A DNA stretch of 64,000 nucleotides from Liolophura sinensis (taxonomy: Eukaryota; Mollusca; Polyplacophora; Chitonida; Chitonidae). The notes beneath the pieces are model-generated. The model was not told the origin of the DNA, searched no databases, and saw only the letters and a list, made by a program, of their open reading frames with translations. The stretch lies in the NCBI RefSeq assembly GCF_032854445.1, contig NC_088300.1, positions 55,712,984 through 55,776,983 on the forward strand. The letters are read 5' to 3'. Of this stretch, positions 11,752 to 23,800 are shown piece after piece (position 1 is the stretch's first letter; every line of letters begins with the position of its first letter). The translations under genes and the position numbers were made by a program.

Positions 11752-11765
11752 GTTGCTAGAGTAAC
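11752..11765. promoter_or_regulatory. RFX X-box-like motif upstream of CFAP43
   Basis: GTTGCT-AG-AGTAAC is an imperfect inverted repeat. It fits the RFX X-box (GTNRCC N0-3 RGYAAC) with one mismatch in the left half. It lies 91 bp upstream of the CFAP43 ATG, where ciliary genes typically carry this site. RFX factors drive axonemal genes, so function is likely, but the evidence is the motif alone. Confidence 0.65.
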
Positions 11766-11855
11766 CACAGAAGCCGAACGATGCTTTGTAACTTCTCATT
11801 TAGATTCGGTTAACCTGATCATTGTGTTTAAACTTCTGGATCAGGTGGCGCGGAA

Positions 11856-14800
11856 ATGGATGAAGTTGGGCTTTTAGATCTTTCGTATGTATATTATCTG
11901 AATTTTACACCGTGTGTAAATGGCAAGTAAATGTGTATTCGTAGCCATACCTTGCCTTATATATCCAACGCCCTGACAGAACGGGCACTGTGTAGCTGTA
12001 AACATGTCTGCGTGTGCTTGTTGAATTTAGCGATAAAGACTTAGCCTGTTTATAACTAGTAATGATTCCTACCACCAAAAGCTTATCTCATTGACAAACA
12101 TTTTCTAGATAAATATCTTCCTTTTTGTATGTACATACATATATTCTACAATGGATATCTGTATGTTTAGAAATAGAACTAAGCGTTACTTTAATAGAAA
12201 TGGATAGGGCCTGTATGCATTGTAAAATTGTATGAAACTTATGACATGGTTAAGTAAATACCTCTGAGTTATTTCTCTTAAGGGTCAAATAAAAGGTACA
12301 GCTACAAAAGTAGCCACACATCAAGCAACTTCGTATGATCTCTAAAATTCTTACAATAACATGCTTGAAAGGAAGCAGTGCTGTAAGGGAAATTTGGTGG
12401 GTTGTTTACAGCACATGTCTGCAATGAGTTGCATGAGTTCATGCCGTATGCTCCGTTCACATGATGAAATTTTTTCAACCATAACCTCTCATTAATATAT
12501 CACTTAATCAAATCACATCATGTGCTGTGCACAATTATGAAGCTTTAATCACATGTTAGAACTCAAATACAACAGATCATGCCCTAATTTCCTGTAGTGA
12601 GTTGAATGCGAGAAGTCACTGAGGCCAATCATAGACCATGGAATTTACTTGTAGCTATGCTTTGTACAAAACAAACCCCCAAGTAACAGTCAATGTCCTG
12701 TGCAATGGTATTTATCATCCTTTTTATATAGAGCTGCCAGAAAATGAATGTGAAAAAGCCGCTCTTTCTATGCCATTTTGCACGGCATGAATTCAGTGTA
12801 TGATTATACATGTGTATGTATTTTATTCTGCTCCAGTTAAACTTATGAAAATACAGGTACAGAAACAAATGACCTATTATGAAAGTCAAAGCATGTACTT
12901 GTGTAAGTTTGAAAAAATGGGAAATAAATTTACTGTAGTAATAAATCTTTGATTCACCTCAAAGAAATCATTGCACCTGTTCTGTGGAGCAAAGAGAATA
13001 ATCCAGATACATATATATGATTCAGCTTTAATATAGAATTCTGTTGTTTCTTTCAGATGGGCTCAAGGTTATAACGGTTCACCTGTCACCTACATTGACA
13101 GAGGAGTTTTTTGTTTTGGATGTGGGAAGAATATCAAATTCCATCATGAAGATGGCCATGAAGAAGTGTTTGCCTTTCCACATGAAGGAATGGGACCCAT
13201 GGCTATCCATCATGGTCATAAAACTTTTGCTGTGGCTAGTCAATGCTCCCAACCAAAAATATATGTGTACAGTTATCCATTGTTTGATGAGGTGTCAGTT
13301 ATGGAAGGTGAGGGTTAGTGATGTGGGAATTTATGTACTGTTGCGTGAGAAGTGTCCAAAAAATAATGACTACTTTGTTCAAAGCTATGCTGTTTCCTTA
13401 GTCCAAAGTTGCTGGAATAAATTTTGTAAGGTATCGTATGGTAACCATACACTACACTGTAGAGTACTTGTGACCTGAAGCAGAACAATGTAATTACCAT
13501 CCAACTCCATTGGATTGTACATTGTTTTATTGTATATGTATATATATGTGTGTGTATATTAAAGCTATCCCACTTTTTTAACGTATATATTCCATAATAA
13601 TTACTTGACCCAGGGCCCAGTTTCACAAAGATGTGAAGTATATGTGGTGCATTAGTTGCTTCCGGTACAGTAGTGCATGCTTGACACTGTCAGTTTTGGC
13701 ATTTCAGGTGGAGCTAAACTGGAGTTCAGTCACTTGACTTTCTCATCTGGTGACTACCTTGTCAGTGTCTCTGGTATCCCAGACTTTACAATGGGCCTCT
13801 GGTGAGTGCAAAGTGTATGTTCTAGATGTTTGTAAGACATAACTTACCCTCTGCTCTTACAGATCATACAGCATTACTTGGAAATGTGTGTTAGTGTTTG
13901 TGTATTAATACACAAAATAACACAAAAGTCCTTGATGCCCCAGTGAGTCAGTGTTCATGTTAAATTTGATAGATCCTACCATTATGGCTTCAGCATACAT
14001 CAGGCTATCAGTCAGATAAAACAGCTCTTGTTCCATTACAAAATTATGTACTATGAAAAAGCATACATTCTTATGAAAATTTTTTCTGAATTGTGTGAGA
14101 CAGGCTCTATGCAAGTGGAGAAAAACTGGCCAGTGTAAACCTGAGTCATCACACACCAACTAGCGTGACTTTCAATCCTGCTAACTGGCATCAGCTGTGC
14201 ATCACCTCAGAGGCAGAAATCACTGTCTGGGAGATAGAGCAGTGTGACACCAATTTCATCTTCAAACCCAGGTGAGACCGTTCGGCTAAACACTAGGTGC
14301 ACATGCTGTAGATATTATATAAAGCAGGACATGCTACATGTGTCATCATCACTTTTCATAAAAGCGTATCAGTTAACAAGTTTCAGATCTACTGGAATAT
14401 TAGTATTTATCCATGTTCTTCTGTTGTTTATCTTGTTGTTCAATGTACAAATAAGAGTAATAATGAAATGCAATTTCGTTGTGATGTTCCAAGATTTGTT
14501 TGATGAAACATTAACTGGATACACATTTGTCCTTTTAAAATGAGGTGGGTGTTATGGGCAAATACTCTTATACTCCCATCATCAAAATATTGATATTAAT
14601 AGTATCTCTAGGCATTATACAAACAACACAACACTAGTTTTCTGTAATTGCTAATGGAGTGTACACTTGTACTTCTGATAGTTGAAGATATTTATTGTAT
14701 TCGGATAACTCTATATGATATCAACCTATAGCTTAGCCTTTTAAATTGACCTTACCATGCTCTAAAATGTTGATGTCACAGCGTTAAGGGATTTCACTGC

Positions 14801-17800
14801 TGTTGTGACTTGAAGACTAACTATTAATGGATTAGTGTGCAGATATACTATTTAATCATAATTAGCTACCCCTGTATATATTGTTAAATAGAGTATAAAA
14901 AATATTGAAAAAAGGGACATTAATCTGAGTCACATGCCACTTAAAATCTCTACATAGTTAGGCTGATTTTTTGCATTTTTTCCACCACCACTCAGTAGTC
15001 TCCGCCAAATCATGTCATACAAGTTCAACGCAAAGATCGAATTCAGCGCCAGAAAACACATAATCTGAAGTCTGGCCAGAGATGTCAGTGTCATAAATCG
15101 AAACTTTAACGTCATCCAATATGGGTTCAAAGTGATGTGGCAGTATATTCGCTCTTGTGTAGATAGAAAACTTCTAAAAAAAGACATTTTATTTTTATAA
15201 AAATTTGCATTTTATTTAGGCCAGCTAGACTTCGGTTGGCGATCTATGATGTCACCCCCTGAGCCATACGGGGTGGCCAGCTGGAGATCGGCTCTGACAG
15301 TAAATCTATTGTTTTTGGTAGATTAAAGTCATTATTAGGCTTCTCAGAAGCCCTCCTGGTAACATACTGTATAAACAGGTTATAATCTTTATAATTAGAA
15401 CCAGTAGCTAAATCTGGACACTAATCCTTTAAACCTGTGTTATCCCTTGTTGCAGTCAAGTCAGTATCCTGCCAGCAGATTGCTCCCCTGGCAGTGAAAA
15501 TCAGGTTGAGAGAGAGAGGAATAACACCACCCGTACGTCTACACGTATGACCAACTTTACTGTGGATGTCCCTAAAGCAGCCAAAGCAGGGTTGGTGGGA
15601 TCTATAGCAGAACGTTTAGATCAGCTTCAGGATAATACAGAGAGAATGATTCCAGTGTCACATGCCTGGGGACCTAAGGGAGACCTCTATGTAGGTTGTA
15701 GAGGGGGACAGCTGCTTTTGGTGAGTGCGGAGTGTTAAGTACCATCATTTTGAATAAGATTTGAGTTCTACGACACCATGCACAGTGGTCTCTTCCATGA
15801 AAACGTTTTCAGTGATCAACATATTTGATTTCATGAAGCAGGTTAATTCTTTTATTATTTCATTGTTCACGCACATCGTCCACATTTTTTAATGAAGTTA
15901 TGTTTAAAAGCTATTCATTATGAGTTTTCTAGGTGGATTTTTTTTTGCATTGCAGCCTAAAATAGATCTTATGGTAAATGTGTATGTGTACATATATTCT
16001 GCAGGTTGATGGGGAGAATTTGAAGCCATATGTCTTATACAACCCATGCACAATAGGCAGTGCATTCCAGTCCCGAGAACCCAGTAATATTTCACTGAAG
16101 AGTGTACCAGAGGGTAAGGCAAATGTAAAGCCAAACTCTGCTTTTTTTACATATATCTTTTCTTTTTTCTGTTTATTTTTTTTTTTAGCAATTATTGTGT
16201 CCTGATTAGTTGTTTTTGGTAATACTGTAATTCTTTAACCTTTTTGCATGTTTGTAAAGTGTTTATTCAAGCATATTCTGCAGATATTGTTCTATGTGGA
16301 TCAACAAAATTATATTTTTTGTGAAGCCCTGAAATTGGCCCAACCAACCAATGTAGTTTTGTTTTCAAAATAAAATTAGAAAGGTGCATAAATTGCACTG
16401 AAAGTTGCTCTTTCATATGCAAAAAGGTTGAGGAATTAGGGTTTTGAAATTATTCAAATCAGGCCATGTTATATGTAATGCTGCATTTTACTGGTGTTAC
16501 TTGTGCACATATGTTGGTACACAACTATAATGGAAAAAATGGACGCTTCACTACATGTACTACACTACAGTTTGTTTCTATGTTTTGTAGATTCTGGGAG
16601 CGTATTAGTACAAGGGTCCCTAGACTGTATTCAGATTCATAGGCGTGGGCTGTATACGGCTGGCTCCGTAAGACATTTTACTTTTCCTTTTGTGTATGAA
16701 ATACATATTTTTCTTTCCCATGCCACTGAATACCAAATAAACTCCTTGTTATTATTTGTATATTGTTAAGTAACATTGAGATAAATAAATCATTGCTATT
16801 ATTTGTGTACATGTAGATCATGTGTATGTTCCTTTTCAGATGTCAAAATGTTCATTGTATTGATTTGGTCCTGTGAGCATTATTTAGTGAAATAATGATG
16901 TTATCATGGTATTTTTGATGCCTTATTTTTGTTTAGGATGGGCTAATTCGTCTGGTTGACCTCAGCACTGATTCAGTGAACATCATAGAGCAGTGTAATG
17001 TGGGATGTGCAGTAAATAGTATAGGATTTTCACGCGACTACAGTAGGATGGTACTGGGATCCCCACAGGTAGGCCACAGAAGATGGTACTAGTCTTCAAG
17101 GTGGTATAAATGGAGAGATTATTTCTCTGTTTAACTTTATTAGGATTATTGTCTGTGTTAATTTTTAATGATTCAGTACATCTGGTTATGTCACCATACA
17201 ATTGTAGACATATAGTCACACTGTAGGGGAATCTGTTAATGATATACATTCTAGTCATACGGTGTTTTAATGTTGGTTTTATTTTAAAATTCTTATAGTG
17301 ACATTGTTTGAGGATTGTTGACAGTTGTTCATCTATAAACTGGTGAGGTTCACAGCGTACAATCACAAGGTGCAGTGACACATGATTGGAGTTGTCAGAG
17401 AAATATTTTAATTTCCCTTCCCTCGCTGTTTGTGGGGCCATAGTGACAATAAGCTGTAGACTGTGCTCCTCAGGATGAGCGAACATCCTTATGTTCACTG
17501 AACACCACTTCTCTCCAGTATGGCATTAAACAATGAATTCCTCTATACATGTATTAAACCACTAGTCTTGTAATTGTAGGGCTGTATATACATGTATGAA
17601 CCGGGCAATGAAGACAGTCTGCAGGAATTATTGGATGTTAACCATGGGAAAATATTGGGACTAGGACTGTTGGCTTCAGGCAGTGAAAGCTGTGTGGTAA
17701 GTCAGAGAAAAATCTTAGTTTAGGTTAATTTCATATCATGTTTATGGAATGAGTGAGTGATTGCTTGGGGTTTGACGTCATATGGCGATGAAGGAATCCT

Positions 17801-20800
17801 TAGGGTGCATGTAATGTACCTCCTTGTCGCAGGACGGATTTCCACTGTTCTTTTATTTAGTGCTGCTTCACTGAGACGACTTACCGAAGACGAGTAAGTC
17901 ACCCCACCCAAGCCATTATACTGATACGAGTCAACCAGTTGTTGAACAATCCCCTTCATGCTGAACGCCAAACGAGGAAGTTACAACTTCCTCTTTTAAA
18001 GTCTTAGGTGTGACTCGACCCAAGATTGATCCTGGATCTACTGCTCCCGATAATGGAGAAATATTGGGATACACTGATGTGTCTTTATTAAAAGTCAAAT
18101 GCCTTGAAATCCACATGAAATGAAAGCCATGTGGCATAGCTCTCATTCACAGATTTATTCACCATAACCTAAATGGATTGTTGAAGGTCTGCTTTGCTGG
18201 ATTCACCAGAATCTAGTACCACAAAGAAGTTGCTCTGAATGGAAGTTCTAATTCATATATTGTAACTACTAAACAGAATTTGGACATTTCATGATGTGAA
18301 GTAGTGTATATTCTGTTTTAAAAAAATAAGAAAGACACTCCAAGCAGATTTCCCTAGTTTACAAGAGTCAGGAAAAGAATCCTATTCCTGGATTCCCTGT
18401 CCAAAGTAAAGTCATATGTTATATATATATATATACACACATCTTTTGTTCTTTTGAGCTAATGTGAAGCCCTTGTGTCTATGTAAATTTGGTTTAATTT
18501 CAGACTCTGCGTGAGAATGGGGAATTGCAGTTCTGGAGTCTAGAAACTGGGAAGTTGGTTGGTTCTATGCCAGTAGGCATTCAGGTATGCATCAATACAG
18601 TATACAATTTAAAGGATTAGTGTCCAGATTTATTATTTACACATAACTAGCTACCTCCGAATATATTGTTAAATTGAGTGAAAAAATATTTAAAAGAAGG
18701 TACATTAATCTAAGTAATATGACACTTAAAATCACCAGATAATGATCCTGGTTTTATGCATTTTTTTCTTACAACACTTGGTAGCCTCTGCCAAATTATG
18801 TCATACAAGTCCAGCCTTTATGAGCTGTCAGAGCTTTGCCATTTAGTTCAGTGTTAAGAAGGACTACAAGGGTGACAACAAGCATGTCAGATTTCTCAAT
18901 GAAATGGTTTGCTGTTTTGCATACGGTTGTAGAAACAAGTCGATGAAGAATCCTTCTGTGTAGCTAGCATCCATCTAGAAAGTGACATCATTTTTATATG
19001 AATTCCCTGGTTATTTAGGCCATTTAGACTTGAAGTGGTGATCTATGACATCGCCCGCTGAGCCGTACAGGCTGGCCAGCTGGAGACTGCTGGAGTAGTA
19101 TATCTGTTTCTTTTTATGAATTTAAAATCATTATTACTTTTCTCAGAGACTCTCATGGTAACATACTGTTTGAACAGGTTATAATATTTATAACTAAGAA
19201 GAGAAGCTACATGTGGACACTAATCCACATGTAGTGTATGTATGTATTCATCAGTATATAATTAGAAATCCATTATTGAATGGAATTTTCTTTAAAACTG
19301 TGAGATTTATGGAGGTTTTGTTTAGGATTGTGTCATGTGGTGAAAAATGCCATTAATGATTTAACTTTGTACCAAACTCAGTTCTCACAGAATGTAGTTA
19401 ATGCAGTCTGCCTTCATATTTTTGTAGTGTACGGCTCTTGCATGCAGTCCCCTGTGTCACTTTGTTGCTGTGGGCACTGCCACTGGCCATGTGTACATGG
19501 TGGACTGTAACAACATGGAGAACATCAGACTCGTGCACAGGTGTCACATGTATGTGGGCCCCGTTCTGCGACTTGTGTAAGTGCACAACTCTACAGTTCA
19601 CATGTACCCTTTAAACACTGAAGTCAATTTATGGACTCTGAGTCCCCAAGTTAATCATGTTGCCTGATTCTGTGAGTTCTTTTGATCTTTATAGAAAGGT
19701 GTTATGTAGTTTGTTTGGAAGATAGAATATCTTACTAGAAAGTTTCATCTTCAGCGAAATATTTTATGACCTGTTTTTGGCCCCAGTGCAGTATCTGTTG
19801 TTGTTGTTGTTGTTGTTTTTGTTGTGTTTATTTTTTGTTATCTTGCTTTGCTTGATCAGGTATATGAACTGCCACGGCGTCTTCATAATAACACCAAGAT
19901 TACGCTACTCCAGGAAATAGGTTGACAATATAAACGTTGTGGTTTTAACATTGACTATATAACACCCTTTCAGATTTGATCAGCTGGGTAATTTTCTCTT
20001 GTGCTCATCTGATGATGGACATGTGTTTTTGATGGATGGGAGGGCTTCTGAAAACTTCAAGGTCTTGGGACACACAGGTAAGTAATTAGTTGGGCTATAC
20101 TCAAATAATAGGAGACATTTGATTGGATTTGTACTGATCAGCATTTTGCCAAAAATCTATGATATAGCTTCCTTTAGAGATGTTTTGACAAACAGTGCAG
20201 CCCTGGAATTGATTCAGTGAGAATCTGATTTCTGTGTCAAGAGCTCACAACTTTAGAATTTCATGTCAAGCATTGTATTTGTAACAATAGTAAATTTGTA
20301 CTGAACAGCATAACAGCATTGTATTGTGTGTATCTTTTTGGTTCCTTTCTGATTTCTCCTTTGAATGTTTATAATTAAATTTTCTTTTATGGTTGAGTTA
20401 TAGAGATGACAACCATTTTATCTGCCCTCCACAAACAAACATATTTCTCAGCGTAGTTATTCAAAACTCCTGTAGTTTGAATGCTATAAGCACAATATCA
20501 CCTCAATTACTGATAGTGCTATAAATTTCAAACAGTCTCACCGCATTATATAATGAAGGAAGCTGTCATACACTCATGTATGGTATGTTACTACCAACTT
20601 CTAAATCCTGTTATACTTCCAACTTCTAAATGCCACTAAAATGGAACATTTTGATCACAGGTTTTGATTGTGATCTACCAGTTGTTAAGGATGTTATGCA
20701 TGTGCCGAATGACCAAGGTGTCATATTTTGTTGTACTTACATTTATACGTAATATTAATGTATTAATTCATTTTCAAGATGTTAAATAACCTTTTTTCTT

Positions 20801-23800
20801 TGCAGATGTTAAAGGACATATAAAAAGCATATCCACATACACAGAGCCTAAAGTAGGAGATTTGATGGTCATAATAACTTCTGGCAACAGCCCTGATAAA
20901 GCCGGAGCAACTAACCTATGTTCTTTTGAAATCTCTCACAGTCTCCGCGAAGGTAAAGTACAAATGAGGTTCAGATAAAGCAGCTTGTCAAGAAAACTAA
21001 ATTGTATCAAATACACTCTGCATGCCTGTTTTATTTATTATTCATTCTTTTTTCAAGTGATAATTATAGACACAAATGTTAAGGTGTTAATTTTTCTCAG
21101 AGTTAATGTCTTGTTGAATTCTGAAATTGTTATGCAATTTTCAATGGGAATTTGTGAAGTGTTAACCTTCATGTGCTTACAGTGTGTCTGCATGTTTGTT
21201 TTCAGACATTAGTGAGGCTATAGCAAGCCTTAAAGGAGAGTTCAAGGTCACAGCCATCAATAGACTGAACTATGTTGTCAGCTCACCAATCCATGGAGCT
21301 GCCATCACTGCAGGAGGGATGCTCTATGCCATTGGACAGAACAAGAAAATTCAGCAATACACTCTACCTGAGGAAGTTATCAACAAGGTACACAAACCTT
21401 TCTCAAAGTTATGAAAGCAACAGCTGTATTGGACATATTTTCAAGATTATATAAATTGGAAAATAAGTTAAACCACTTAGTAAGTGATCTAATTAAATGA
21501 ATTAAGAACTGGATAGAAGAATCAGTAAGACTATATTAACTGCTACCAACTAGAACTGTGCCTTTAAAAAAAGGAAAATTTTTGTTTTTAAAAAATTAGT
21601 GTTTCTGAATTTTATTGATTTGATATGTCATTCAACTTCTAGTTCTTTTAAGGTTGATAATGGCCTATTCACACACTGGAACAAACTACAGCATCAATCA
21701 ACATTGCCATCCAAATGGCATGTGTACATTCATTGTGGACCTTATTCAGTTTTAAGGTTGTATTCTTCTTTTGGGCGCATATAGTATTAATTCTGCCTTG
21801 TTTTAATACAGAAAAAAGTGATAGAGCTGACACCAGTAGAGGAGTATGAAGGACATCAGCTGACAGGGGGTGTGATCGGCCTGTCTCCACATCAGAAATG
21901 GCTAACCTCCTGTGGCACTGATGGCATGGTCTCTGTCAGATCTGTTCTGGGCATGGTAAGTGGCAGATTGGCGATACTACCTTGTAGCTCAAAACAGTGA
22001 AAGCGTTACTTTGTTGTGAGGTGTTCACCGAGTAGCCCCCAAATTTCATCCTAAGCTGAATAAATGAGTAACTGTGGACATGTTTCATTTTCAGGAAAGT
22101 TTGGATGAAATGAAGATGAATTTTGTAATCAGATATTTTACATCTAATCCTAATTATGTTCTTCAATATAACAAAGTGACAAGTTCTGAAATGATCCACC
22201 AATTCTTTGATGTTAATTGGTCAATGATGACATGTTTCTCTATGATTTTTACAGGAGAGCCCAGTCAATGTGCAGGCTAGCAGCTATATCTGTGGGGGAG
22301 TTCAGAGTGCTGTGTACTCAGATGACTGTACCCGACTTCTGACACTCACTCAAGATGATGCCCTCACCTGTTACAAATGGCAGTAAGTAAACATGTTCAC
22401 ACGGATGTGGATTGGTCAGTCCAAGCATCAGATAGGGGATTGTCTACATTCTGTCATTTTTCACTGCTCTCAGGGCCCTGGTGGCAACAAGCAGTTGACA
22501 AGCCTGTACTGGTCATACAAGTTTGAAACCACCAATATGCTGTACACATTAATCTTGCATTTCAGTTCAACATCTGTGGGTCATGGGAAGAAAATTACTT
22601 ACCACAGGGTGGTGGTTTACTTCAGACACTCTGGTTTCTTCTACTGATAGATCTGACTGATGACATACATGTATTTGTGAAATATTCTGGAGTAAAGCAT
22701 CAAAACCCAATGGAAAATATAAATGTATTATTAACAGATGTGATGAAAGAATAACTGAGAAATTTACCATGAACTTATTTCAGCCTTCACTTAAGGGTGC
22801 CCATGTATTCATTAAGTAATTTGTATTCTATTGTTAGATATTTGTATACTTTTATCCTATACATTGACACCATAACAGTTTTTTTTTGTCTTACTTGAAC
22901 TCTATATTTTGCCATGAGAGCAGGCAGTGGCCTAGTGTTTTACGGGTGTTTACCTTTCAGTCGCTAGGACATATGATGTGGGTTCAGACTCGACCTTGGA
23001 CAAGCAGTTTGTAGATTCTACCACTCTCACCGCTCTTGTCTACCTTGGTGACGGTAATCATGTGTTTGTTGAAGATCACTTCTCTTCCACCAGTATGGTG
23101 TGCATATCGCATGTGGGGGAAGTTTGTTAGTAACTTACGCCCAAAAGGCGTTGGTCCTTGGCTGGATACTCCAGTTTCCTCCATCCATAAAACTGATTGC
23201 AGCTGTTTGCTGTTGCAGATTCTTTCCCCAAGGAGTAAGCCGAGCAAAGTCAGCCTTGGAATCGTCTCGCGCTCGGCGCTCAAGGATGTTACAAAGACAG
23301 CAAGAGCAGGATGCGTGTCTTCAGGGCTTGGAAGACTGGATGCCACCCCCTCCCCTATCAAGACCTGCATCTGGTAATCCCAAAGAGGACAAGGTACATA
23401 GATGTCATCATTATCATCATGTAGATGAAGCATAATAGTCATGGTCATTATGACCAATTGTTTACTCTTCTAAAATGCACTGTTGCGGACACCATGGCCA
23501 ATGTAACATCAGCAAAAAAGTTCGATGTTTTCTTCCTTGTCCTGTGTTTTGTATAGTATTTTATGGGAATACAGATTTGATATTGTTGATCTTATTTATA
23601 ATGTGCCCACCACATCTTTGTTGTTCATATAGGAGCAGCTAGAAAAGGAAAGAGCTTTAGCCAGTGATGAGATTTACACCACTCCCACCCCAACACCTGG
23701 AGCAGATGCCACATGGTTGGAGTGTCGTGAAATTGAGGTCAGGCTTCTTTCTTATGTGCATTTTTGTAATATCTTCTCACTGCTTGTGATCTGCACAATT

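Larger units (their letters stand above)
11178..11855. promoter_or_regulatory. Head-to-head promoter region of STARD7 and CFAP43
   Basis: Only 678 bp separate the two divergent ATGs, so both transcription starts must lie here unless there are extra upstream exons. The half nearer CFAP43 is locally CpG-rich (cgcgcccgcc near 11489; several TCTCGC and GCGCG words at 11700-11750) against the AT-rich surroundings. The layout suggests a shared bidirectional promoter. Confidence 0.75.
13057..22382 (+). other. CFAP43: CFAP43 exons 2-16: WD-repeat half
   Basis: Exons: 13057-13307, 13708-13801, 14104-14271, 15456-15720, 16005-16113, 16591-16667, 16937-17068, 17580-17696, 18504-18584, 19428-19576, 19974-20077, 20806-20952, 21206-21387, 21812-21955, 22255-22382. 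With exon 1 they encode about residues 1-725. Degenerate WD blades are visible: [18 protein letters not shown] then LW in exons 3-4, [19 protein letters not shown] then VW in exon 4, [14 protein letters not shown] in exon 5, [16 protein letters not shown] in exon 10, [15 protein letters not shown] in exon 12, [15 protein letters not shown] in exon 15, [16 protein letters not shown] at the end. This matches the family, whose N-terminal half forms beta-propellers. Confidence 0.9.
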
